From Niallia sp. FSL W8-0635 (GTDB lineage Bacteria > Bacillota > Bacilli > Bacillales > Cytobacillaceae), in contig NZ_JBBOYD010000001.1 of assembly GCF_038007965.1 (NCBI RefSeq), positions 784,501 to 848,500 of the forward strand: 64,000 nucleotides of DNA, written 5' to 3'. The notes under the pieces are model-generated. The model was not told the origin of the DNA, ran no database searches, and saw only the letters and a program-made list of their open reading frames with translations. The position numbers were made by a program, and so were the translations under genes. Below are positions 1-8,815 of this stretch, in pieces. Position 1 is the first letter of the stretch. Every line of letters starts with the position of its first letter.

Positions 1-35
1 GCATTAATGGTTCTCTATTTATAGTAGATTTTAGG

Positions 36-85
36 CTGTGGTTAAACTTTTACTAGTAGAAGTTTGGCCACAGTTTTTATTTTTT
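36..85 (+). terminator. Intrinsic terminator of an upstream gene outside the window
   Basis: A 14-bp stem (36-49 with 60-73, G-U pairs only as irregularities) is followed by a T-rich tract. It ends a transcription unit that lies to the left of the window. Confidence 0.8.
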
Positions 86-130
86 CCTAGATAAACTATT
101 CGAATATTATAATAAAAAATTATTTAAATA

Positions 131-157
131 TAAACAATTGAGGAAAAAGTCCGATAT
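131..157 (+). promoter_or_regulatory. Sigma-D (motility) type promoter
   Basis: TAAA at 131-134, 15 bp, then TCCGATAT at 150-157. The known Bacillus sigma-D consensus is TAAA-N15-GCCGATAT, so only one base differs and the spacing is exact. The next gene is a chemoreceptor, the usual sigma-D target. The predicted leader is about 290 nt. It contains an SD-like AAGGAGGAG near 327-335 with no obvious reading frame, and a 10-bp inverted repeat (about 305-314 with 366-375). Confidence 0.7.
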
Positions 158-453
158 ATTATTTGTAAATGAAATTGAATTATTCAGTAAATTACTTTAA
201 TATGGTACATACGAAGTAATAAATCACCTTGTTTTTTAGTGAATCTAATTCTATTTTACTAGTTTAAAAGAAAGAATGATTTAGAAAATAGAGGAAGACA
301 AACAAAGAATATTCGTTATAAAAGAAAGGAGGAGAAAAATAGGAAAACTAAAAATTGCTATTTCGGAATATTCTTAAATTTATTCCAATGGATAGAAAGG
401 ACGACATATCTTAAGTAGTGGGGGTCTTAAATCATCAAGGGGGAGAACTTGTG

Positions 454-2286
454 ATGGCAAAAATAAAGTTTAGAAAAATAAAAATAGCTGGTCCAAAGAA
501 AGAGAAAAAACCAAAGCAATCTAGTAAGCTAATGAATGGGAATTTTAAATTTTTTGGAAAGTTAAAATTAAATAATAGTCAGTTACATAAGTTAAATAAT
601 GTATCAATCGGGTGGAAATATGGAATTACGTTACTGCTTGTTTTTGCACTTTTAATCATTACTACTATTCTAGTAACGACACGTTTAGTTCATATTAATG
701 GCAATATTGAACAATTAAATAAAACAGATGAAAGAGCACTAATTATTACAGAAATGGGTTCGATTACTCGTGAAAAAAGTATTAGCATTTTAAATTATCT
801 CGACTATCAAAATCCTACATATGTGGATGATTATCAAGTGAGTATTACTAAATTTAATGAATATGAAGAAGCGATAAAGAAAGATATTCGAAATGAGGAA
901 GAGCAAGCTTTATTTGATGAAATTGTCGAACGCGATAAGAAAATGAATGAATTATTTATTGATCAAATTATACCTGCGATACAAGCAAATGACAGATCCG
1001 CTATTAATTCCTTAAGCTTAACAAATACAACACTTCGTAATAGAACGATTACTGCTTTAAGTAAAATGCAAGAATTGGTACAAGTTAGTCGTACAAAAGC
1101 AGCAAGTGATGCGGTTGATAGTGCAGCTATCGCGACAAAAACCTTAGTTATTGCAATGATTACTGCTCTAATTATCGGTACAGTATTAATCATCATTATC
1201 AGTCGAATCATTACTCGTAATTTAAAGAAAGTTGTTCAAGTTAGTGATACAGTTGCCAATGGGGATTTAACTGCTGAGAACATTAATTATGAAGGCAAGG
1301 ATGAGATTGGTAAATTAGCTCAGTCCATGAATAAAATGAGCAATAATCTCCGTATGGTTATTCAAAAGATATCAGAAGTATCGATTACCGTTAACAAGCA
1401 AAGTGAGAATTTATCCCAATCTACAAATGAAGTGACTGCTGGAAGTCAGCAAGTAGCAACAACCATGCAGGAATTATCTTCCGGAGCAGAGAATCAAGCA
1501 AATACGGCAAGTGATTTAGCAGCATCAATGGAATCCTTTTCTGGCACGATTGGCGACGCCTATACGCAAGGGGAGTTAATATATCAATCCTCTAATAAAG
1601 TGTTAGGGATGACGAATGACGGTAGTCGATTAATGGAGTCTTCTATAGAACAAATGAATGTGATTAATAAAATTATGAAAGAGGCTGTAGAAAAAGTACA
1701 TGGCTTGGATACACAGTCTCAGGAAATATCGAAATTAGTTTCTGTTATCAAAGGAATTGCTGATCAAACAAATTTACTTGCCTTAAATGCAGCAATTGAA
1801 GCAGCACGAGCTGGAGAGCATGGGAGAGGATTTGCAGTAGTCGCAGATGAAGTAAGAAAGCTTGCCGAACAAGTTGCATTCTCTGTCACAGATATTACAA
1901 ATATCGTAGGAAGTATTCAAAAAGAATCAAGTGTTGTAACAGATTCCCTACAAGGTGGATATGAAGAAGTAATGAAAGGTACAGAACAGATTAAAACAAC
2001 GGGTGCAACCTTTAATGGCATTAAAGATGCCGTAAATGACATGGCGAATAGCATTGGGGTTGTTTCAGAAAATCTTGCATCCATTTTAGAAACAAGTAAA
2101 GAGATGAATCGCTCGATTGAAGATATTGCAGCAATTTCCGAAGAGGCAGCTGCAGGTATCGAACAAACTTCTGCTTCCGTTCAGCAAACAAGTAGTTCGA
2201 TGCAGGAGCTGGCCGATAGTTCACATGAATTATCCAATTTAGCAGTGGAGTTAAATGGATTAGTGAAGGAATTTAAAATCAAATAA
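454..2286 (+). CDS. Methyl-accepting chemotaxis protein
   Basis: Transmembrane chemoreceptor that would signal through CheA/CheW. From the ATG at 454 it has 610 residues: a very basic N-terminal tail of about 50 residues, TM1 at about 56-78, an extracellular region the size of a four-helix-bundle ligand domain, TM2 at about 228-254, HAMP, and a cytoplasmic signalling coiled coil. The conserved hairpin tip ([35 protein letters not shown]) lies at about 427-475. The ATG at 454 is preferred because AAGGGGGAG sits 8 nt before it; in-frame GTG codons at 418 and 451 are alternatives. The gene stands alone, behind a sigma-D type promoter and before a strong terminator. The basic N-terminal extension before TM1 is unusually long for this family. 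The ligand cannot be told. Confidence 0.93.
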   Translation: MAKIKFRKIKIAGPKKEKKPKQSSKLMNGNFKFFGKLKLNNSQLHKLNNVSIGWKYGITLLLVFALLIITTILVTTRLVHINGNIEQLNKTDERALIITEMGSITREKSISILNYLDYQNPTYVDDYQVSITKFNEYEEAIKKDIRNEEEQALFDEIVERDKKMNELFIDQIIPAIQANDRSAINSLSLTNTTLRNRTITALSKMQELVQVSRTKAASDAVDSAAIATKTLVIAMITALIIGTVLIIIISRIITRNLKKVVQVSDTVANGDLTAENINYEGKDEIGKLAQSMNKMSNNLRMVIQKISEVSITVNKQSENLSQSTNEVTAGSQQVATTMQELSSGAENQANTASDLAASMESFSGTIGDAYTQGELIYQSSNKVLGMTNDGSRLMESSIEQMNVINKIMKEAVEKVHGLDTQSQEISKLVSVIKGIADQTNLLALNAAIEAARAGEHGRGFAVVADEVRKLAEQVAFSVTDITNIVGSIQKESSVVTDSLQGGYEEVMKGTEQIKTTGATFNGIKDAVNDMANSIGVVSENLASILETSKEMNRSIEDIAAISEEAAAGIEQTSASVQQTSSSMQELADSSHELSNLAVELNGLVKEFKIK

Positions 2287-2292
2287 CGATGG

Positions 2293-2330
2293 AAAGTTGA
2301 GAAACGAGACAAGGTTTCTCAACTTTTTTT
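2293..2330 (+). terminator. Intrinsic terminator of the chemoreceptor gene
   Basis: A 13-bp perfect stem (2293-2305 with 2314-2326) is followed by a run of T. Confidence 0.92.
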
Positions 2331-2365
2331 CATAGTTAAGGAGTATAAGTTTTTAAAGTTAATTC

Positions 2366-2510
2366 AGTGTCTAGATCCGGGTATCCAGAGGCCGATAAGC
2401 TTCCCGCCCTATCCCTATGATAAGTCAACCTCGGTTCACTGACGTTCACCGTGGTCCTATATCTCTGGATAAGTCGCTCAGCCCCACACGCAGCTATACG
2501 GGTGCCCTTA
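2366..2510 (-). repeat. Dispersed Bacillaceae-type repeat, related to the 23S-5S spacer element
   Basis: Read on the minus strand, this GC-richer non-coding block contains a 38-nt core that differs at only five positions from the spacer element at about 52762-52799 (shared words include GTTGACTTATC and the AACGT-AGTGAA block). It ends in GTGTCTAG-type sequence, which I recall as common in dispersed Bacillaceae repeats. It fills most of the gap between the chemoreceptor and MFS genes. The 85-residue frame over it is not a gene. Confidence 0.6.
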
Positions 2511-2637
2511 GCATTTCTTATTTTTTCGAAAAATGAAAATTTCGGGTATAAAAATAAATAGTAATATGCTATGATGGAGGAAATAAATCTCATTGGCTTA
2601 GTAGTTGATTGCTGATGTCTTAGGAGAGCGATACTAA

Positions 2638-3855
2638 ATGGAAATTTGGAAGCGGAATTTACTTGTTTTGTGGATAGGAGTTTTCTTTACCTCCGCGTCA
2701 TTTAACATGGTAATTCCCTTTTTGCCAATTTTTCTTCTAGAATTAAATGTTCACGAAAACACAGAGATTTGGTCAGGTGTATTGTTTAGTGCAGCGTTTT
2801 TTGCAGGAGCCTTTGCTTCACCATTTTGGGGAAGGCTTGCAGACAAATATGGAAGAAAACCGATGATTATTCGAGCTGGATTTGTGCTTTTTGTGGTTTA
2901 TACTTTAGCAGCTTTTGTTACGAACCCTTATCAATTATTAGTACTTCGAATACTGCAAGGATTGTTATCTGGTTTTATTCCTGGGGCGATTGCCTTAATT
3001 GGAACGAATACACCTTCTGATAAAACAGGCTATGCTTTATCGATGATTTCTACAGCTTCTGCATCGGGAGGAATAATGGGACCATTAATTGGAGGAGTGA
3101 TTGCCCAATTAGTTGGAAACCGCCTTTCCTTTGCGAGTGCAGGTCTTCTTGTTTTCATTGCTACCCTTTTAATTATCTTCTGGGTAAAAGAGGATAACTT
3201 CTCGCCAAGTAAAGAAAAGGGATCTGTTAGAAATGACTTGCGCATAGCCTTTTCGAATAGGCCACTTATGTTAGTACTCCTTTTAACGGTGGTCACCTCC
3301 TGCTCTATTATGACCATTGAGCCAATTCTTCCACTCTATATTTTGGAGGTTGGTGGTTCGATGGATAAAGCCTCCTTATTGGCTGGGATTATCTTTTCAC
3401 TTCCTGGGATTGCAAGTGTTATCATGGCACCATATTGGGGGAAGTGGGCAGACAAGGTTGGCTTTAACCGCATCTTATTTATTGGATTATTAGGTGGGGC
3501 ACTTGGTACCTTTTCACAGATTATTTTCAGTAATATTTGGGGATTCTCGATTACTCGTTTTATATTTGGTCTCTTTTTCTGCGCTGTTTTTCCAGCTTTA
3601 AATGGGTTAGTTGTAAAAACGACGGCAGAAAATTTTCGTGGGAGAGCCTTCAGTCTAAACCAAACAGCAACGCAGCTCGGCGGAATGTTTGGACCGATGA
3701 TCGGAGGTTTCATTGGAGGCATTTTCCCTGCTCAGTCCGTTTTTATTGTAACAGGTATGTTGCTATTGGTAGCAACAGGAATTGCCTATAAAAAAGGAAA
3801 TGTGTTTAGAACGACCATTAAGCAAAAGGTAAAAATCGTGACCCACGGAAAATAA
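2638..3855 (+). CDS. MFS multidrug-type efflux transporter
   Basis: 405-residue major facilitator with 12 predicted membrane segments in two halves. Motif A (GRLADKYGRKP, residues 65-75) lies in the first cytoplasmic loop, and a second-half copy reads GKWADKVGFNR. The Gly/Pro-rich motif C region (SASGGIMGPLIGG) in TM5 is typical of drug:H+ antiporters. Overall it resembles the MdtG-like DHA1 group of Firmicutes. The start is set by TTAGGAGAG upstream of the ATG at 2638. It is a single-gene unit, with a dispersed repeat before it and a strong terminator behind. No regulator lies next to it, so the substrate is unknown. Confidence 0.88.
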   Translation: MEIWKRNLLVLWIGVFFTSASFNMVIPFLPIFLLELNVHENTEIWSGVLFSAAFFAGAFASPFWGRLADKYGRKPMIIRAGFVLFVVYTLAAFVTNPYQLLVLRILQGLLSGFIPGAIALIGTNTPSDKTGYALSMISTASASGGIMGPLIGGVIAQLVGNRLSFASAGLLVFIATLLIIFWVKEDNFSPSKEKGSVRNDLRIAFSNRPLMLVLLLTVVTSCSIMTIEPILPLYILEVGGSMDKASLLAGIIFSLPGIASVIMAPYWGKWADKVGFNRILFIGLLGGALGTFSQIIFSNIWGFSITRFIFGLFFCAVFPALNGLVVKTTAENFRGRAFSLNQTATQLGGMFGPMIGGFIGGIFPAQSVFIVTGMLLLVATGIAYKKGNVFRTTIKQKVKIVTHGK

Positions 3856-3860
3856 AAGAT

Positions 3861-3907
3861 AGAGACTTCAAATGCTGTGCTAGCATGATAGGAAGTCTCT
3901 TTTTTTG
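3861..3907 (+). terminator. Intrinsic terminator of the MFS gene
   Basis: AGAGACTTC (3861-3869) pairs with GAAGTCTCT (3892-3900), followed by T7. Confidence 0.88.
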
Positions 3908-3980
3908 TCGCAAAAATTTCGTCAGTCCGCTTACATATTTCTATTAGAGCAAGAAAGAATAAAGGGTGGAGGTGACAACC

Positions 3981-4118
3981 ATGGCAAAAAATAAAAATAA
4001 AAATGCGAAACAAGCAGTACAAGATGATACATCTCGTCAATATGATCACGAATTTGCTAATGAACCATTAACAGCAGCAGAGAAATTAAATAATAAAAAA
4101 ACGAAAAAGAGACAATAA
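3981..4118 (+). CDS. sspO: Small acid-soluble spore protein O-like (SspO)
   Basis: 45-residue, very basic and hydrophilic protein. The ATG at 3981 is preceded by GGTGGAGGTGA. Its C-terminal half (EFANEPLTAAEKLNNKKTKK) matches what I recall of the end of SspO from the Bacillus cereus group, while the N-terminal half is more divergent. SspO is a minor spore-core protein made in the forespore. In B. subtilis it pairs with sspP; here no partner is visible. Terminators stand on both sides, so it is monocistronic. Confidence 0.72.
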   Translation: MAKNKNKNAKQAVQDDTSRQYDHEFANEPLTAAEKLNNKKTKKRQ

Positions 4119-4167
4119 ATATCTAAACTAGCATGTTCTCTTGAAGGGGACTAAACAAGTAAATCGC

Positions 4168-4203
4168 ACACTTACTCACATTGTTTGAGTAGGTGTTTTT
4201 TTG
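4168..4203 (+). terminator. Intrinsic terminator of the sspO-like gene
   Basis: ACACTTACTCA pairs with TGAGTAGGTGT (one G-U), followed by T7. Confidence 0.85.
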
Positions 4204-4887
4204 TTGATATTAAGCTATTTATAGCGATATTCATTCCCAATTTAGCATGAAATGAACTTTTCGATATTTTTCTGCAATTATGAATCTGTTTCTTTTTTAA
4301 CAAAGGCTATGTTGTTGTTCATTATAGATATTCGGATAGGTATGAAAATTCATAGGCGGAGAATTTTCGACTAATCTGTAAAAAGGGAGGATAGAAGCAG
4401 ATATAGGAGGAGATATTCCGCATAACTGCTTAAAATAAGACAAAATCCAAAGTTTTGGATACGATAAGCGGAAAAACCTCTCTTATTTTTATAGAAATAT
4501 GCGTGTTTTTGATAATAAGCGGAATTTTTCCGTTTACTTTTCGAGAGCACTAAAGTCAGCATGAAAACGCTGTAATTTATTATAAAAAATGAATTTTTTT
4601 TGCTAAGATTTCATTGGCCCCGAGAAGAAAACCCGTTCCTTCCATACAGGGATACTTTTTTCTACTTTAATGAGAGCTGAGATTGATTCCTCCTTACAGC
4701 AGGAAAATATAAGGGGGAAATAGAAGGTAAGTATGGTTAATTTCTTTTAGAAAAGAGTGGGGGAGGCTGGAATATTTAAAAAGATGCGGCAGCATCCAAA
4801 AAGGGACAGTATGGAATGCTAGCAGATGATGCATGTAATGCGATTAATGATGTAGTGAGATAAAATAATGCTAAAGGGGAAAGAAAA
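4204..4887 (+). other. Long AT-rich intergenic region, no gene recognised
   Basis: About 680 bases between the sspO terminator and the next gene. I see a short palindrome ATCCAAA-GT-TTTGGAT near 4447-4462 and several scattered AGCGGAA words, but no convincing reading frame, promoter or RNA family. The immediate upstream part (AAAGGGGAAAGAAAA) serves as ribosome binding site for the gene at 4888. Confidence 0.5.
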
Positions 4888-6162
4888 ATGGACGCGCGGA
4901 TTAAAGAACTAGTAGACTTTGCAAAAAATCAATGGGGACTAACAGAATATTATTTAGGAAGGCATCGTTTATTTAGAAGGCTAATGTTGGATGGGGAGAC
5001 GTTAAATATTTTAAATATGGAATGGTTCCCTAATATTTATGCCGATTGGACAGATGAGGAGGAGAATCCTGAAGGGACTGCTTCTATCGATATAAACATC
5101 CATACGAAGGAGTTCCAATCTGTTATTTTTGTGCAGGGGCTGACCTATGCGGAAAAGGGAGTTGTTTTTGCAAATAAAGATATAAAAGAGGTTAAGGAGT
5201 GGCTCACTGCTTTCACGGGGTTATATATGGAGAAAGATTTTGTTTGCAAGCAAACAGACGAAAGGGAGTATTATTTTGAGGAACAGTGGAATGGTGTTCC
5301 GTTATCCCCATCCTGTTCGATAAATGTAGGGTTTAATGAAAATGGAGAGTTAACTTTTTATGCGAAAAACGTAAGTGTGACGACGTATAAGAGAGAGTTG
5401 GAAGAAGAATATACTTTATTGCTAGCTGATATAGAAGATATAGCGAGAGAACAGGTTGTTTTAGCTAAATTTCCTGAAGATGATGGTATGATAATGGTAT
5501 ATGGAGTGGAAGAAACGTACATAAGAAATGATCGCAAAGGAAGCATCCTATTTATACAGGAGCAGGTTGGTTTTCGAAAGAACATCAATAAAGAAATTGA
5601 CTGGCAGGAACCAATGAAGGATAGCTTTGAAAGAAAGTTCTTGCATTGGGATGATGAAGTGAGTGTGGGAGATGCTTATTTAAAAGGGACGCATCCAGAT
5701 TCCTTGCCAATCATGGATGAAGATGCAGAAAAATGTATCCAAGAAGTAACAGATTTTTTGCGAATGAAGTATCCGAATGATTCGGGTAAATGGATGCTTA
5801 AATATTTATATAGAGAAAATTTTAAGTTGATTGCACATCTTGAAGAGAGTATCCCTAAAAGTCTGTTTGCAGGAAGAATCCTTATTTTTCATGATAAAGA
5901 CGGAAAGATAGTGAATTATATGGATAGAAAGGAACTTTGGGATGAAATTCTCGACGCAAAAATCAATGAAGAGAAGGAGATAAAAGTAACCGAGGAAGAG
6001 GCTTATCAAAAACTGAAACCATATTTTACCCTGACTCCATATTATGTGTATGATTCAGAAGATAACAGATGGGTACTATGCGGAAAACTAGACTGTGATT
6101 ACTTTGTAGATGTGGAAAGTGGAGAAACCAGTAAGCTAGAGAATTCCTTTTTTATTAATTAA
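4888..6162 (+). CDS. Uncharacterised cytoplasmic protein, possibly YcdB/PepSY-like
   Basis: 424-residue acidic protein with no signal peptide and no membrane segment. It appears to contain two related alpha/beta halves. Each ends in a PepSY/YcdB-like pattern: a helix EEAYQKLKPYFTLTPYYV followed by strands such as WVLCGKLDCDYFVDVESGE near the C terminus. PepSY-type domains are usually secreted peptidase inhibitors or sensors, so a cytoplasmic copy would be atypical. It is transcribed alone in front of the lytS-like gene, with a gap of 110 bp and no clear terminator, so read-through is possible. The family assignment is an inference from fold-like patterns only. Confidence 0.55.
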   Translation: MDARIKELVDFAKNQWGLTEYYLGRHRLFRRLMLDGETLNILNMEWFPNIYADWTDEEENPEGTASIDINIHTKEFQSVIFVQGLTYAEKGVVFANKDIKEVKEWLTAFTGLYMEKDFVCKQTDEREYYFEEQWNGVPLSPSCSINVGFNENGELTFYAKNVSVTTYKRELEEEYTLLLADIEDIAREQVVLAKFPEDDGMIMVYGVEETYIRNDRKGSILFIQEQVGFRKNINKEIDWQEPMKDSFERKFLHWDDEVSVGDAYLKGTHPDSLPIMDEDAEKCIQEVTDFLRMKYPNDSGKWMLKYLYRENFKLIAHLEESIPKSLFAGRILIFHDKDGKIVNYMDRKELWDEILDAKINEEKEIKVTEEEAYQKLKPYFTLTPYYVYDSEDNRWVLCGKLDCDYFVDVESGETSKLENSFFIN

Positions 6163-6272
6163 TATGTTAATACGTTGTTGTTAAAATAAATGGAATTAGA
6201 ATATCTTGGACTCCAATCATAAGCATCGCAAAGAACAAACACCAAAGATTTTAAACAGAAGGAGGAAGAAGA

Positions 6273-7940
6273 ATGGACTCTTCCCTTGAATTACAAATGC
6301 TCATTCAATTATTTGAGCGAGCTGCACTTTTACTTTTAACTTTATTTTTTATGACTAGAGTTCCGAAATTCAAAGAAACTTTGCAAAAGGATCATCACTC
6401 TCCAACAGAGCTTACGTTAATCACACTGATATTCTGCGCATTCGCTCTATTTGGTACCTATTCAGGGATTCAAGTAGAAGGTTCGATTGTGAATATCCGA
6501 ACAATTGCAATTATGTCAGGTGGTATCCTATTTGGTCCGTGGGTTGGGATAGTAACAGGAATTGTATCCGGCGTACACCGTTACTTAATTGATATTGGTG
6601 GCGTAACCTCTGTCCCTTGTTTGATTACCAGTATTTTAGCAGGTGTAGTATCAGGCTATATTCATCATCGTGTAAAAAAGAATAGCCGTTGGATATATGG
6701 GATTGTAGCGGGGATGCTATGTGAAATACTAACAATGATTCTGATCTTATTCCTGGCAGACCCCTTTGATTTAGGAGTAGAGATTGTATCCAAAATTGCC
6801 TTGCCGATGATTTTAGGACAAGTTAGTATTGGGTTAATTGTCTTAATGATTGCTAGTGTGGAAGGGGAAAAAGAAAGAATTGCTGCACAGCAGGCACAGC
6901 TAGCCCTTAATATTGCCAATAAAACATTGCCGTATTTCCGTTCCATCAATGGGAATTCCTTGCGTACAATTTGTACGATTATAAAAGAGGATATTCGGGC
7001 AGATGCAGTGGCAATAACGGACACAAAGGATGTTCTTGCATACGTTGGTTTTGGTGAAGAAAAGTACAAAATTGGCCAGGAAATTATTAGTGATTTAACG
7101 AAAGATACCATTCGAAGTGGAAAGATTACCATTCGCAATAATATCGCTGATCATCACACTCCACAGATTCATTGTTTATTGGTTATTCCTTTAGAAGAAA
7201 GAGGAGTAGTAACCGGTACGTTAAAAATCTATTATCGAAAAGCATATACGATTACAAATACGCTCCAAACAATGGCGATTGGATTAGCACAAATTATCTC
7301 AACCCTTATGGAGGTTTCACGAGTAGAGCAGATGAAGGAAGAGGCAAATAAGGCAGAACTTAAAGCCTTGCAGACAAAAATCAATCCACATTTCTTATTC
7401 AATGCCCTTAACGCGATTGCATCAACGACACGTCGGGATCCAGAAAAAGCACGAGAATTAATTATTAATTTATCCGGTTATATGCGTTACAACCTAGAGG
7501 TAGGAGAAGAGCTTATTGATATTCAGCTTGCCCTTCAGCAAGTAAGAGACTATATCCAAATTGAAAAAGCCCGCTTTGGCAATCGACTACAAGTGAACTA
7601 TGAAATAGATGATACACATATTAAGCTTCCTAGTCTGCTAATCCAGCCATTAGTGGAAAATGCTGTTATTCATGGAATTTTAAAACGAAAAGGACCTGGA
7701 ATTGTCACAATAGCAGTCAAAGATTTAGGGGGAAAGGTCCGCGTCAGTGTACGAGATACAGGAGAAGGGATAGACCAGGCAGTGATTGATCGCCTCGCAA
7801 AAGAAGAGGTATCATCCAAACAAATCGGTTTAACGAATGTCCATCAACGAGTAAAATTAATGTATGGAACAGGCTTGATTATTCGAAGATTAGAGCCAGG
7901 TACGGAAGTTTATTTTGATATAACGAAGGAGATAGCATGA
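6273..7940 (+). CDS. LytS/YpdA-family sensor histidine kinase
   Basis: 555 residues. Residues 1-195 form the 5TM-5TMR_LYT membrane sensor (about six hydrophobic segments), followed by a GAF-like domain (about 210-350) and a LytS-type kinase domain. The phospho-acceptor is His373 in the [15 protein letters not shown] box. The N box ([14 protein letters not shown]) and G box (VRDTGEGID) are intact. The start is given by AAGGAGGAAGA before the ATG at 6273. It overlaps the next gene by 4 bp (ATGA), so kinase and regulator are translationally coupled. LytS-type kinases sense extracellular pyruvate or related acids (YpdA, BtsS in E. coli; LytS of B. subtilis controls pyruvate import). The carrier next door suggests the same here. 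Confidence 0.92.
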   Translation: MDSSLELQMLIQLFERAALLLLTLFFMTRVPKFKETLQKDHHSPTELTLITLIFCAFALFGTYSGIQVEGSIVNIRTIAIMSGGILFGPWVGIVTGIVSGVHRYLIDIGGVTSVPCLITSILAGVVSGYIHHRVKKNSRWIYGIVAGMLCEILTMILILFLADPFDLGVEIVSKIALPMILGQVSIGLIVLMIASVEGEKERIAAQQAQLALNIANKTLPYFRSINGNSLRTICTIIKEDIRADAVAITDTKDVLAYVGFGEEKYKIGQEIISDLTKDTIRSGKITIRNNIADHHTPQIHCLLVIPLEERGVVTGTLKIYYRKAYTITNTLQTMAIGLAQIISTLMEVSRVEQMKEEANKAELKALQTKINPHFLFNALNAIASTTRRDPEKARELIINLSGYMRYNLEVGEELIDIQLALQQVRDYIQIEKARFGNRLQVNYEIDDTHIKLPSLLIQPLVENAVIHGILKRKGPGIVTIAVKDLGGKVRVSVRDTGEGIDQAVIDRLAKEEVSSKQIGLTNVHQRVKLMYGTGLIIRRLEPGTEVYFDITKEIA

Positions 7941-8665
7941 AAGCAATCATTGTTGAGGATGAAATTCCAGCAAAAGAGGAACTAGAATATTTAATTCAAA
8001 CACATAGCAGTATTGAAATTGTTGCCTCATTTGAGGATGGTCTAGATGTCCTTAAATTTTTACAAGCAGAAGAAGTCGATGCCATCTTCTTGGATATTAA
8101 TATCCCTTCCTTAGATGGAATGTTTTTAGCAAGCAATATTAGTAAATTTGCAAAAAAGCCTTATATTATTTTTACAACAGCCTATAAGGAGCATGCGGCA
8201 CAGGCTTTTGAATTAGAAGCATTTGATTATATTTTGAAGCCTTACGAAGAAAAGCGAATAGCGGCGATGCTTGCAAAATTAGAATCAGCTTATCAAAGAG
8301 AAAGTAAAGGACCAGAAGAGGTGACAACAGAGGTAAATCGCCGTATCAACCTGCGTAAAAATGAAAATATTATTGTGACAGATGTAAATGATATCTACTA
8401 TGCAGAGGCGAGTGAAAAAGTAACAGTCGTTTATACAAAATCAGAGGAATATATGATGCCGATGAGTATTTCTGATTTTCACGATAAATTGCCACAGGAT
8501 ACTTTTTTTCGCTGTCATCGTTCCTACACAGTAAATCTTTCGAAAATCCATGAAATTGTGCCATGGTTTAATCATACGTATTTAGTTCGATTAAAGGATA
8601 TGAAGGCAGAGATACCAGTTAGCAGAAGCAAAGCAAAAGTATTTCGACAACTTATGCATCTGTAA
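7937..8665 (+). CDS. LytTR-family response regulator
   Basis: 242 residues: an N-terminal receiver with Asp53 (FLDINIP) as predicted phospho-acceptor and the acidic pocket VEDE at 6-9, then a LytTR DNA-binding domain (about 137-240) with the [10 protein letters not shown] and SRSKAKVF signatures. It is the partner of the overlapping LytS-type kinase. The likely target is the promoter at 8667-8735 directly downstream, which carries a direct repeat with the spacing LytTR regulators use. Confidence 0.92.
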   Translation: MKAIIVEDEIPAKEELEYLIQTHSSIEIVASFEDGLDVLKFLQAEEVDAIFLDINIPSLDGMFLASNISKFAKKPYIIFTTAYKEHAAQAFELEAFDYILKPYEEKRIAAMLAKLESAYQRESKGPEEVTTEVNRRINLRKNENIIVTDVNDIYYAEASEKVTVVYTKSEEYMMPMSISDFHDKLPQDTFFRCHRSYTVNLSKIHEIVPWFNHTYLVRLKDMKAEIPVSRSKAKVFRQLMHL

Positions 8666-8666
8666 T

Positions 8667-8735
8667 TACCATTCATTCCGAATATAGGGCATTTCATTCT
8701 GATACCGGTTTCAAAATACTTTCAGGCGGTATAAT
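8667..8735 (+). promoter_or_regulatory. Promoter with YpdB-like LytTR direct repeat
   Basis: GGCATTTCAT at 8688-8697 is identical to the motif I recall for E. coli YpdB at yhjX (two GGCATTTCAT copies, 11-bp spacer). A second, degenerate copy (TACCATTCAT, 6 of 10 matching) sits at 8667-8676, exactly 11 bp upstream. Downstream, TATAAT at 8730-8735 is a perfect -10, with no good -35 at 17 bp (GGTTTC), as expected for an activator-dependent promoter. The site lies about 10 bp upstream of the -35 position. Confidence 0.72.
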
Positions 8736-8815
8736 TTAACTATAAATAGAAAGAATAAACAACCTTTTATAGTAGAAAATACTGTTTATAAACCGAGTAG
8801 AAAGAGGAGATCGGA

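Noticed and set aside
2336..2593. 85-codon minus-strand frame
   Set aside because: It is entirely within the dispersed repeat and its flanks.
4371..4562. 63-codon minus-strand frame
   Set aside because: Low-complexity spacer, no ribosome site and no conserved motif.
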